Shown here in pieces: positions 53,723-61,856 of a DNA stretch of 64,000 bases. Position 1 is the first letter of the stretch, and every line of letters starts with the position of its first letter. This DNA is from Anaerococcus sp. Marseille-P3915. Lineage in GTDB: Bacteria; Bacillota; Clostridia; Tissierellales; Peptoniphilaceae. The translations under genes and the position numbers were made by a program. The stretch covers positions 443,303 to 507,302 of the forward strand of contig NZ_LT984887.1 in the NCBI RefSeq assembly GCF_900258475.1, given 5' to 3'. Under the pieces are notes generated by a model, which had not been told where the DNA came from, searched no databases, and worked only from the letters and a program-made list of their open reading frames with translations.

Positions 53723-55108
53723 CTACTCCTTATGATTTTTATCCCTTTGTTTCTTTTTTTCGACGTAGCCTTTTACATGCTTTTGTTCAGCTCTTTCAAT
53801 TATTAATTCCCCAGAATCAACATCTTCAGTTATTGTAGAACCAGCCGCTACAAAACCTTCTTTTTTGACATGAACAGGTGCTACAATGTTTGCATTAGAT
53901 CCTATAAAAGCATCATCTTCTATTATTGACCTATGTTTATATTTACCGTCATAATTAACAAATACAACCCCGCAGCCAATATTTATATTTGATCCTAAAT
54001 CACTATCACCTATGTAAGCTAAGTGTCCAGCTTTTGTGCCATTACCAAGGCTTGAATTTTTAACTTCTACGAAATTACCAATGTGTACAGCTTCCCCTAT
54101 ATGAGCATTTGGTCTTAATCTTGCAAATGGTCCGATGTTGCTATCTTTTTCCATATAAGCATTATCTAATATGGCATTATCAATTCTAACATTGTCTTCA
54201 ATGATAGAATTAGTAATTCTTGAAGTTCCGTCTATATAGCAATTTTCACCGATTTTACTTTTGCCATATATTTTTACAAAACCAGATATTATAGTGTCCT
54301 TACCAATTTCAACTCCTGGCTCAATAAAAGTTGTTTCTGGAGATTCAATTATTACTCCATCAAGCATGTAGGCCTTGTTAATTCTTATTTGAAGGATTTT
54401 GTTTGCCTGATTTAGTTCAAATTTGTTATTTATGCCATAAAATTGATCGGTATCAGAATTTACATATGCACTTACTTTTTTACCAGCTGATTTTAAAATC
54501 CCTATACAATCTGTTAAGTATAGCTCGTTTTGATCGTTGTTTGAATCTATTTTTGCAAGAGATTCTTTTAAATCTTTTGCTTTAAAGATGTATATACCAA
54601 CATTTATTTCTTTGATATCTCTTTGCTTATCTTCAAGGTCCCTATCTTCTATAATTGCAGTAAACTCATTATTATCATTTCTGATTATACGACCATAACC
54701 TTTTGGATTATCTATGGTTGTAGATAGGATAGTACAAGCACTTTTATTTTGCTTGTGATATGAAACAAATTCTTCTAAAGAATCTTTTTTGATTAAAGGG
54801 ATATCACCATTAAGTATTAATACTTGGTCATTATCCTCTATTAGGTTCATAGCTAGGCTTACAGCATAGCCTGTGCCATAAGGTATACCAGGACCGATTT
54901 TTTGTTCAACAATTTTAAAATCTGGAAAGAGACTTTCTAGTTTGGGCTTATTTTTACCTGCTATCAATATTGTTTCTGAGTCTTCAAAATTACTAGCATC
55001 TGTTACATATTTTATTATTTCTTTATTGAGCAGTTTGTGAAGTACCTTAGAAGTATTTGACTTCATCCTGGTACCTTCTCCTGCTGCCATTATTATTGTT
55101 TTAATCAT
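53723..55108 (-). CDS. glmU: Bifunctional GlcN-1-P acetyltransferase / GlcNAc-1-P uridyltransferase
   Basis: GlmU makes UDP-GlcNAc, the precursor used by peptidoglycan synthesis and hence by MurC at 56.5 kb. The 461-residue protein has the uridyltransferase half with the pyrophosphorylase signature AAGEGTRMKSNTSKVLHKL (core GEGTRMKS) and the left-handed beta-helix acetyltransferase half with repeats such as IGPFARLRPNAHIGE and the HIGNFVEVK block. Confidence 0.97.
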   Translation of the reverse strand: MIKTIIMAAGEGTRMKSNTSKVLHKLLNKEIIKYVTDASNFEDSETILIAGKNKPKLESLFPDFKIVEQKIGPGIPYGTGYAVSLAMNLIEDNDQVLILNGDIPLIKKDSLEEFVSYHKQNKSACTILSTTIDNPKGYGRIIRNDNNEFTAIIEDRDLEDKQRDIKEINVGIYIFKAKDLKESLAKIDSNNDQNELYLTDCIGILKSAGKKVSAYVNSDTDQFYGINNKFELNQANKILQIRINKAYMLDGVIIESPETTFIEPGVEIGKDTIISGFVKIYGKSKIGENCYIDGTSRITNSIIEDNVRIDNAILDNAYMEKDSNIGPFARLRPNAHIGEAVHIGNFVEVKNSSLGNGTKAGHLAYIGDSDLGSNINIGCGVVFVNYDGKYKHRSIIEDDAFIGSNANIVAPVHVKKEGFVAAGSTITEDVDSGELIIERAEQKHVKGYVEKKKQRDKNHKE

Positions 55109-55110
55109 TA

Positions 55111-55830
55111 TTAATCTTCTGCTACTTCTAGGGCTAGTTCCATCATATTTGTATAAGATTTTTGTCTATTTTCTGCACTGTCTGCTACATTTTCTATTAA
55201 GGAGTCAGATATTGTAAATATTCCAAGACCTTTTTTGCCATGTTTTCTAGCGGCCATAAACAAACCATATGATTCCATTTCTACACAAAGAATACCGTAT
55301 TTTCTAAGGTTTTCAAAAACTTTTGGTTCCATTTCAGAATAGAATTGGTCTGAAGAATGTACTTGACCACAATGGGTTGTGTATCCAAGATCGATTGATT
55401 TATTATAAGCTTTCATTAGAAGCTCAAAATCAGGGGTTGATGAAAAATGTATGTTGCCAAATAAGTTATCATTTATGGATGATTCTGAACAAGCAGAGGT
55501 AGCAATTACAATGTCATGTAGTTTTACATCTTCTTGCATAGAACCAGCAGTTCCTACCCTAATGATGCAATCTACATCATAGAATTTGAATAATTCGTTG
55601 TAATAAATCATTGATGATGGTATACCCATACCTGAGCCCATCACAGAAACTCTTTTTCCCTTATAATAGCCAGTATATCCAAGCATTCCACGAGTTTCAT
55701 TAAATTGTTCAACATTTTCTAAGAAGTTATCAGCTATAAACTTGGCTCTTAGAGGATCTCCAGGCATAAGTACAGTTTTTGCAATTTGGTCTTTGCTTGT
55801 TGCTGAAATATGAGGTGTTGGTATTGTCAT
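55111..55830 (-). CDS. deoD: Purine-nucleoside phosphorylase (DeoD type)
   Basis: DeoD splits purine nucleosides to base and (deoxy)ribose-1-phosphate. I start at ATG 55830 (MTIPTPHISATSKDQIAK), which has AAGGAGAG upstream and matches the family start; a longer frame to 55866 has no site. The 239-residue protein has the LMPGDPLRAKFIA block, the phosphate loop VGTAGSMQEDV and the base-site CVEMESYGLF. It follows rpiB, another pentose-phosphate enzyme. Confidence 0.95.
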   Translation of the reverse strand: MTIPTPHISATSKDQIAKTVLMPGDPLRAKFIADNFLENVEQFNETRGMLGYTGYYKGKRVSVMGSGMGIPSSMIYYNELFKFYDVDCIIRVGTAGSMQEDVKLHDIVIATSACSESSINDNLFGNIHFSSTPDFELLMKAYNKSIDLGYTTHCGQVHSSDQFYSEMEPKVFENLRKYGILCVEMESYGLFMAARKHGKKGLGIFTISDSLIENVADSAENRQKSYTNMMELALEVAED

Positions 55831-55849
55831 TAATCTCTCCTTTATTAAT

Positions 55850-55873
55850 AAAAATAGAGACTTCAAAAGTCTC
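55850..55873 (-). terminator. Hairpin after rpiB
   Basis: On the minus strand GAGACTT (55867-55873) pairs with AAGTCTC (55857-55863) around a 3-base loop, followed by a T-rich stretch. It may be a partial terminator between rpiB and deoD. Confidence 0.6.
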
Positions 55874-56315
55874 AGTTATTCTCTTCTATTTTACTTATTT
55901 TATCTATACGTCTTTGGTGGCGATCGCCTTCAAAATCTGTAGTAGCAAATTCTTCTACTATCATCTTACATAATTCAGAACCTATTACTCTAGCACCTAA
56001 GCATAATACGTTTGCATTATTGTGTGCTCTAGACATTTTAGCTGAAAATGGTTCAGAAACACATGCAGCTCTTATTCCTTTGATTTTATTGGCAGAAATA
56101 CTCATTCCTAGACCTGTTCCACATATAAGTACGCCAAAATCAGCCTCGCCGGCTTTGATTTTTTCGCAAGCTTTTACAGCAAAGTCACTGTAATCACAAG
56201 AATTTTTATCGAAAGTTCCAACATGAATGACTTCATGGCCTAGATCTTCAAGCTTTTCTTTAACCACTGGCTCTAAATCAATTCCCCCATGGTCATTGGC
56301 TAAAACAAATTTCAT
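55872..56315 (-). CDS. rpiB: Ribose-5-phosphate isomerase B
   Basis: RpiB interconverts ribose-5-phosphate and ribulose-5-phosphate and so supplies Prs. The 147-residue protein has the N-terminal substrate aspartate and histidine in ANDHGG, the catalytic cysteine block LICGTGLGMSISANK and the conserved SRAHNNANVLCLG. AAAGGAGGG precedes the ATG. LacA/LacB relatives are similar, but the nucleotide context supports RpiB. Confidence 0.94.
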   Translation of the reverse strand: MKFVLANDHGGIDLEPVVKEKLEDLGHEVIHVGTFDKNSCDYSDFAVKACEKIKAGEADFGVLICGTGLGMSISANKIKGIRAACVSEPFSAKMSRAHNNANVLCLGARVIGSELCKMIVEEFATTDFEGDRHQRRIDKISKIEENN

Positions 56316-56348
56316 GAACCCTCCTTTTTTACTTTATATTCTATAATA

Positions 56349-56376
56349 AATATACGTCATCCTTTGATATATTCAA
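56349..56376 (-). promoter_or_regulatory. Predicted promoter of the rpiB-deoD-glmU-prs operon
   Basis: On the minus strand TTGAAT (56371-56376) and TATATT (56349-56354) are 16 bases apart, upstream of the rpiB ribosome site. Confidence 0.5.
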
Positions 56377-56408
56377 AGTATTACTTGACAAGATATCAAG
56401 ATTAAATA

Positions 56409-56417
56409 TGGTATAAT
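56409..56417 (+). promoter_or_regulatory. Extended -10 promoter of murC
   Basis: TGG-TATAAT at 56409-56417 forms an extended -10 element. A perfect TTGACA lies at 56385-56390, but the 21-base spacing is too long for a normal pair. Confidence 0.5.
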
Positions 56418-56459
56418 ATAATAAAATTACTTATGATTAGACTACTATAAGGAGAATAT

Positions 56460-57857
56460 ATGTTTGAATTTAATTTAAATGAACATGATTATAATCGTGT
56501 TCATTTTATCGGTATAGGTGGAATATCAATGAGTGGACTAGCTCACTTACTACTTGAAAAAGGATATGAAGTCACTGGTTCTGATAGAAGCCTTTCTGAT
56601 TCTGTAAAGGGTCTCATTAAACTTGGAATAGAGGTTTATATAGGGCAAAGAAAAGAAAATATCCAAAACCCTGATTTAGTTGTATACACTGATGCTATCG
56701 CAGATGATAACGAGGAATTAATAGCAGCAAAAATGCTTGATGTTCCGGTAGTTACTAGAGGAGTTTTCCTTGGAGCTCTTATGAGAAATTACAAAAACTC
56801 TATAGCTGTATCTGGTTCGCATGGCAAGTCAACAACAACTTCTATGATATCTAAGATCTTGCTTCATTCTGATGAAGATGCCACAATTTTATTAGGTGGA
56901 AATTTGGATGAAATGAAGGGTAATGTTAAAGTTGGTAGTGAAGATTATCTAGTAACAGAAGCTTGTGAATATAAGGGTAATATTAGATACTACTTTCCTC
57001 AAACTGTTATAATTTTAAATATAGATGAAGATCATTTAGATTATTATAAAGATTTGGATGATATAGTAAATACATTTAAGGAATATCTTAGAAATCAAGA
57101 CAAAAACTCTAAAACAATACTCAACTTAAATGAAGAGAATAATAAGCTTATCCTAGATGCTGTTCAAGGTCAGCTTATAACTTATGGTCAAGAAAATCCA
57201 AACGCAGATTATAATGCAACAAATATAGTATTTGATGATATAGGAAGACCAAGCTTTGATCTTAAGCTAAGAAATGGTTCTTTTGAACATTTCTCCTTAG
57301 GTGTAATAGGTAGACATAACATAAACAATGCAATGGCAGCTATAATTTCAACATATGAAAATGGAATTGATATAGAGACTATTAAAGAAAATATTAAAAA
57401 ATACAAGGGCCTCGATAGAAGGATGCAGATAATTGGACATGTAAATAATGTTACCATCATGACTGATTACGGTCACCACCCTTCTGAAATTCTAGTAACC
57501 CTAAATGCTATAGCAGAGCATACAAAAGGAAGGTTGATTTGTGTGTGGCAGCCTCACACTTATTCAAGAACAAAAACTTTATTTAATGATTTTTTAAATA
57601 GTTTTGATGCAGCAGATGAAGTTATTGTCACAGATATTTACGCTGCAAGGGAAAAATTTGATCCTAGTATACATTCAAAGGATGTCGTAGATGCCATGGT
57701 AAAAAAAGGCTTAAATGCTAAATATCTATCTACATTTGAAGAAGCAAGAGATTATATTTATGAGATTATAAGAGATGATGATCTAGTTATAACAACAGGA
57801 TGCGGTAATCCAGACGAACTTGCTAAGATGATAGTGAATGACTTTAAAAATAAATAA
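56460..57857 (+). CDS. murC: UDP-N-acetylmuramate-L-alanine ligase
   Basis: MurC adds L-alanine to UDP-MurNAc at the start of the peptidoglycan stem peptide. The 465-residue Mur ligase has the UDP-binding N-terminal domain (FIGIGGISMSGLAHLL), the ATP loop GSHGKSTTT at 119-127 and the C-terminal domain with DYGHHPSEI. AAGGAG precedes the ATG. It is an independent plus-strand gene between two minus-strand blocks; alr on the other side supplies D-alanine for later steps. Confidence 0.97.
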   Translation: MFEFNLNEHDYNRVHFIGIGGISMSGLAHLLLEKGYEVTGSDRSLSDSVKGLIKLGIEVYIGQRKENIQNPDLVVYTDAIADDNEELIAAKMLDVPVVTRGVFLGALMRNYKNSIAVSGSHGKSTTTSMISKILLHSDEDATILLGGNLDEMKGNVKVGSEDYLVTEACEYKGNIRYYFPQTVIILNIDEDHLDYYKDLDDIVNTFKEYLRNQDKNSKTILNLNEENNKLILDAVQGQLITYGQENPNADYNATNIVFDDIGRPSFDLKLRNGSFEHFSLGVIGRHNINNAMAAIISTYENGIDIETIKENIKKYKGLDRRMQIIGHVNNVTIMTDYGHHPSEILVTLNAIAEHTKGRLICVWQPHTYSRTKTLFNDFLNSFDAADEVIVTDIYAAREKFDPSIHSKDVVDAMVKKGLNAKYLSTFEEARDYIYEIIRDDDLVITTGCGNPDELAKMIVNDFKNK

Positions 57858-57864
57858 GAGATAA

Positions 57865-57927
57865 AAAAAGGACTTATGTTTATATAGCTATAAATTCTTT
57901 ATAGCGTCATTTACAAAAGTCCTTTTT
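57865..57927. terminator. Nested-hairpin bidirectional terminator (murC / mazF)
   Basis: An outer 11-bp stem (57865-57875 with 57917-57927) has A and T runs, while a perfect inner 8-bp stem, GCTATAAA-TTC-TTTATAGC, sits at 57887-57905. Both convergent genes can end here. Confidence 0.75.
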
Positions 57928-57932
57928 ATGTA

Positions 57933-58283
57933 TTAATCATTTTCTAAAGCTAAAGAAATAGATATCGCTTCATTTATTTTATTCATTATGTCATTTGAGA
58001 AGCTTCCAATTTTTTCCCTTAGTCTTTTCTTATCTATGGTCCTTAATTGTTCCATAAGGGCTACAGAATTTTTAGGAAGCCCATATTTATTTCCCTTAAT
58101 TTTAACATGGGTTGGAAGTTTAGCCTTATTCATTTGACTTGTAACTGGTGCAACAATAATTGTCGGAGAATACTTATTACCAACATCATTTTGCACTACA
58201 ATAACAGGTCTAACGCCACCCTGCTCACTTCCTACGACAGGAGATAAGTCAGCGTAATATAGATCACCTCTTCTAACTTTCAT
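57933..58283 (-). CDS. mazF: MazF/PemK family endoribonuclease toxin, no antitoxin gene adjacent
   Basis: MazF (EndoA) cleaves mRNA at short specific sequences. The 116-residue protein keeps the catalytic pair R25 (GGVRPV) and T48 (APVTSQ) at the same numbers as Bacillus MazF. GGAG lies just upstream of the ATG, inside alr, and the two genes overlap by 11 bases. In Bacillus an antitoxin gene lies between alr and mazF; here there is no room for one, and only a terminator follows. Confidence 0.93.
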   Translation of the reverse strand: MKVRRGDLYYADLSPVVGSEQGGVRPVIVVQNDVGNKYSPTIIVAPVTSQMNKAKLPTHVKIKGNKYGLPKNSVALMEQLRTIDKKRLREKIGSFSNDIMNKINEAISISLALEND

Positions 58284-59382
58284 AAATTTCTCCTAAATCA
58301 ATGTGCGTATTTAACTCTTTACCATTCCTAATATAGATTCTATTAACTCTTAGAGAGATATTAGTCATAAGCTCATAAGAAATTGTAGATGCCTTACTTG
58401 CTTCAAGGTCTATATCTTTGTATATTTCTACCCTATCACCAATCTTAACATCCAAACCACTTACATCAACCATAATTTGGTCCATACAAACTCTACCAAG
58501 AACCCTACATGGCTTACCATTAATATAAACTTCTCCTACATTGGAAAATGATCTTAAATATCCATCTGCATAACCAATAGTGACAGTAGCAATTTCCATA
58601 TCCTTATCTGCTATGAAGGTTCTACCATAGCTTACACCAGTCCCTTTTTTTATCTTTTTGACAAAGGATACAGTTGAATAAAGATTAAATGATCTAGATA
58701 ATTTTATAGTAGTATCTTTTTTCACAACATCCGATGGATATAAGCCATACATGGCAAGACCTACCCTTATCATATTCTTATAGATATGATGTTTAATAGC
58801 TCCTGCAGAATTTGAAATATGTACAAAATCGAAATTTAAATCAATAGCATCCAGCATTTGATTAAATACCTTATATTGTTCATCTGTATAGTTGGTGTCT
58901 TCTTCATCTGCTGTGGAGAAATGACTGAAGGCAGCTATTATATTAAGATTTTTTAAGTATTTTAGCTTATTAATTTTATCGATTTCAAACTCTCTAAATC
59001 CAAGCCTACTATGACCTGTATCTAGAGCTAGATGGCAATTGACTTTATAATCTAAGTTGTTAATTTCCTTAGCAAAATCTAAGTCATATATCGTTATATC
59101 AATATTATAGTCATGGCAAAGTTTAATATCATCAATTCCTACATAGCCTAGAACTAGTATTGGTTTAGTAATATTGTTTTTTCTTAATTTTAAAGCTTCT
59201 TGTAATCTTGCGACAGCAAAATAATCAACAATATCTTCGATATTTTGGCTAATTTCAACAGAACCTAATCCATAAGCATTAGCCTTTACAACTGCGCAAA
59301 ACAAAGAACCAGACTCATTTTTTATGTTAATTATATTTTCTCTTATTTTATCTATGTTAACAACTAAATAATTTTCTAGCAT
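58273..59382 (-). CDS. alr: Alanine racemase
   Basis: Alr converts L- to D-alanine for peptidoglycan. The 369-residue PLP protein has the cofactor lysine K33 in [12 protein letters not shown] and the catalytic tyrosine in [17 protein letters not shown] precedes the ATG. It follows acpS-nnrD by two bases and overlaps mazF; the acpS...alr-mazF neighbourhood also occurs in Bacillus. Confidence 0.96.
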   Translation of the reverse strand: MLENYLVVNIDKIRENIINIKNESGSLFCAVVKANAYGLGSVEISQNIEDIVDYFAVARLQEALKLRKNNITKPILVLGYVGIDDIKLCHDYNIDITIYDLDFAKEINNLDYKVNCHLALDTGHSRLGFREFEIDKINKLKYLKNLNIIAAFSHFSTADEEDTNYTDEQYKVFNQMLDAIDLNFDFVHISNSAGAIKHHIYKNMIRVGLAMYGLYPSDVVKKDTTIKLSRSFNLYSTVSFVKKIKKGTGVSYGRTFIADKDMEIATVTIGYADGYLRSFSNVGEVYINGKPCRVLGRVCMDQIMVDVSGLDVKIGDRVEIYKDIDLEASKASTISYELMTNISLRVNRIYIRNGKELNTHIDLGEIYES

Positions 59383-59384
59383 AA

Positions 59385-60563
59385 CTACCTCATAAGCCTT
59401 ATAGCTCTGGCTAAATAAGCTATTATATCGCTAGCAATAAGAGAATCTTCACATAAATCTGCTACTGCCAAATCTCCTGCTAGGGAATGAATATAAACAC
59501 CAAGTTTTGCGGCATCAAATGGTTCTAATTTATGTAAAATGCCGCTAATGACACCAGTTAGGACATCTCCGCTTCCGGCTGTAGCCATGCCTGGGTTTCC
59601 TATTTCGTTTATATATAGTTTATTACCATCAGTTACAAGGGTATTTTCAGACTTAAGAACCAATATAACTTTATGTTCTTTGGCAAAGTTTTTTGCAATA
59701 TTGACTCTGTCTTCATTTATTTTATTTATTGTTAGCCCAGTAAGTCTAGAAAATTCCTTTAAATGAGGAGTTAGTATAATATTTTTCTTATTCTTCAAAA
59801 TACTCAAATCCTTGCTTAAGGCATTTAAACCATCTGCATCGATTATTATTTTCCCATTGAAATTATCTATCACTTCTGAAATTAATTTATTAAGAGACTC
59901 ATCTCTTCCCATACCTGGGCCAATAGCAAGTACATCCTTATCTTCAAGTGAAGATAAGATTTGCTTAATTATGTTTTTATTATACTTTAATATATTAGAA
60001 TCAATAGTTTTTATTATTTGCTCAACCGATTTTATCTCTAAGATATTAGAAATAGATTGTGGGACTAAAAGATAAACAAGTCCTGCTCCTGCTCTTAAAC
60101 ATGCAAGGGATGTAAGATAGCAAGAGCCAGCCATGCCGGGAGATCCTCCTAAAATTGCTATTTTTCCATAGTCTCCCTTATGACTTTGGTGGGGTCTATT
60201 TGGTAATAAGTTCTTCATTTTATTATCTATAGATATCATATTTTCTTTTTTATAGCAGACTCCAATTGCATATTCACCGTCGTGTGATATCGATAAACCT
60301 GAATTAAGTTTATTTCCATCAAGGTATGCAATTGGATTATTATTGCTTACAATTTCTATTCTTTTTTTAATAATATAGGACAATTTTAGGTCGTAAGCCT
60401 TGATAATTGCTTCTTTCAGAGCAAAAATACCTGCAAGGGTTTGGTAGGGATTTTCCTTACTATAAGCATAGGTAATTTCATTTTCTGTAAAAACTTTCCT
60501 TAGGAAATTACTTCTACTTTTATTTTTTATTTTTTTTATTGAAAGAATATCTATCCCAATCAT
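59385..60563 (-). CDS. Fused holo-ACP synthase (AcpS) and ADP-dependent NAD(P)HX dehydratase (NnrD)
   Basis: One 392-residue reading frame joins two enzymes. Residues 1-105 form a compact AcpS: GIDI with metal D5, FALKEA with E51, and SISHDGEYAIG with H94. AcpS loads phosphopantetheine on acyl carrier protein. From about 125 to the end lies NnrD: ILGGSPGMAGSCYL, IGPGMGRDE, DADGLNAL and NPGMATAGSGDVLTG. NnrD repairs hydrated NAD(P)H. NnrD is usually fused to the epimerase NnrE, which is absent here. No frameshift marks are seen. Confidence 0.9.
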   Translation of the reverse strand: MIGIDILSIKKIKNKSRSNFLRKVFTENEITYAYSKENPYQTLAGIFALKEAIIKAYDLKLSYIIKKRIEIVSNNNPIAYLDGNKLNSGLSISHDGEYAIGVCYKKENMISIDNKMKNLLPNRPHQSHKGDYGKIAILGGSPGMAGSCYLTSLACLRAGAGLVYLLVPQSISNILEIKSVEQIIKTIDSNILKYNKNIIKQILSSLEDKDVLAIGPGMGRDESLNKLISEVIDNFNGKIIIDADGLNALSKDLSILKNKKNIILTPHLKEFSRLTGLTINKINEDRVNIAKNFAKEHKVILVLKSENTLVTDGNKLYINEIGNPGMATAGSGDVLTGVISGILHKLEPFDAAKLGVYIHSLAGDLAVADLCEDSLIASDIIAYLARAIRLMR

Positions 60564-61825
60564 TAGTCCATAATCCTTTGGGAAGTTTTTAATATATCAT
60601 TTGATATTGTAGCTTGATCAATATTTAATATCTTTCCATCTCTTGCTACTATGTTTCCATTTACAATAGTACATTTAATGTCTTTTTCATAGGTTGAATA
60701 TATTAGAGATGACAAAATATTGTTTGTAGGTGTGTGATTTACATTAGATAAATCTATTAGTATTAGATCAGCTTCTTTACCCACTTTTATACTTCCAATT
60801 TTATCATCTAAGCCTAGGGCCTTTGCACCATTTATAGTTGCCATCTCCAGTATTTCTCTTGCTGTAACTATCCTAGATGAATATAGCTTTGATACTAGTG
60901 CCGCAAGCTCCATCTCTCTAAGGATAGAAAGTTTGTTGTTACTAGCGGATGAATCAGTACCTAGACATACATTTATCCCCTTATCAAGTAATCTAGATAA
61001 GTTCATGAATCCTGATTTTAATTTTAGATTGGAAGAAGGGTTGTGAACTACTGATACCTTGTTTTCTTTTATTATATCTAGGTCATTATCTGTTAGGTAA
61101 ATGCCATGGGCTGCAATGGTTTTATGCTTAAATATCCCAGCTTTTTCAAAGACTTCAGTTGGTGTCATACCAAAGCGCTCTATACAATCCTCATTTTCTT
61201 TTTTAGTTTCTGATAGGTGGATGTGGATAGGCATCTTATACTTATAGGCTAGATCAGATATCTTTTTAAGGTAGTCAAGATTTGATGTGTAGATGGCGTG
61301 TGGCCCAAGTCCAATATCTATTAGATCATAATCTTTATATTTCTTATATAGGTATATATTTTCTTTTAACCTATAATCATCATCATCTGGTACAGATAAG
61401 CCTCTTGAGATCTGGGCCCTAAGTCCAATTTCCTTGCAAGCTTTGATAGTTGCTTCAGAGAAAAAGTACATGTCAGCAAAGGTTCCTATGCCATTATTAG
61501 CCATTTCAATTAGAGAAAGCATTGATGCAAGATAGGTTTGTCTATTATCAAGCCTTTCTTCTAGTGGCCATATATAATCATTTAACCAGGTATAAAGGTC
61601 TACCTCTTCTCCATAATTTCTAAATAGACTCATTCCAACATGACTATGGCTGTTGATAAAGGCAGGCATAAGAACCATGTTACTTGCATCTATTGTTTGG
61701 TCGGCTTCATCGCTTATATTTTTTTCTATTTTTTTTATGTATTTACCTTCAATGAATAAGTCTGATGTAAATATATCAGCCCCATCCATTGGAAGTATTT
61801 TCGCATTTTTAATTAATATAGTCAT
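60563..61825 (-). CDS. Amidohydrolase, probable 5'-methylthioadenosine/S-adenosylhomocysteine deaminase
   Basis: This 420-residue metal-dependent amidohydrolase has the H60-x-H62 motif in NSHSHVGMS, metal histidines in IHIHLSETKKE and AAHGIYLT, and the catalytic aspartate in LGTDSSASNN. The closest group is MtaD/TrzN-type deaminases acting on methylthioadenosine or S-adenosylhomocysteine; a guanine or other deaminase remains possible. Its ATG stands immediately behind the gatB terminator, with no Shine-Dalgarno. The stop overlaps the AcpS-NnrD start by one base. Confidence 0.83.
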   Translation of the reverse strand: MTILIKNAKILPMDGADIFTSDLFIEGKYIKKIEKNISDEADQTIDASNMVLMPAFINSHSHVGMSLFRNYGEEVDLYTWLNDYIWPLEERLDNRQTYLASMLSLIEMANNGIGTFADMYFFSEATIKACKEIGLRAQISRGLSVPDDDDYRLKENIYLYKKYKDYDLIDIGLGPHAIYTSNLDYLKKISDLAYKYKMPIHIHLSETKKENEDCIERFGMTPTEVFEKAGIFKHKTIAAHGIYLTDNDLDIIKENKVSVVHNPSSNLKLKSGFMNLSRLLDKGINVCLGTDSSASNNKLSILREMELAALVSKLYSSRIVTAREILEMATINGAKALGLDDKIGSIKVGKEADLILIDLSNVNHTPTNNILSSLIYSTYEKDIKCTIVNGNIVARDGKILNIDQATISNDILKTSQRIMD

Positions 61826-61828
61826 TTG

Positions 61829-61856
61829 AAAAAAAGAAAGTGCTTTAACACTTTCT
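61829..61856 (-). terminator. Terminator at the gatB end abutting the amidohydrolase start
   Basis: On the minus strand an 8-bp stem AGAAAGTG/CACTTTCT (61849-61856 with 61835-61842, loop of 6) overlaps the gatB stop codon and is followed by seven T. The amidohydrolase ATG comes three bases later. Confidence 0.85.

Noticed and set aside
55831-55866. Upstream start of deoD
   Set aside because: The added 12 residues have no family match and the internal ATG has AAGGAGAG before it.
56385-56417. TTGACA and TATAAT before murC as a normal promoter pair
   Set aside because: Spacing is 21 bases; the extended -10 (TGG-TATAAT) alone is a better explanation.
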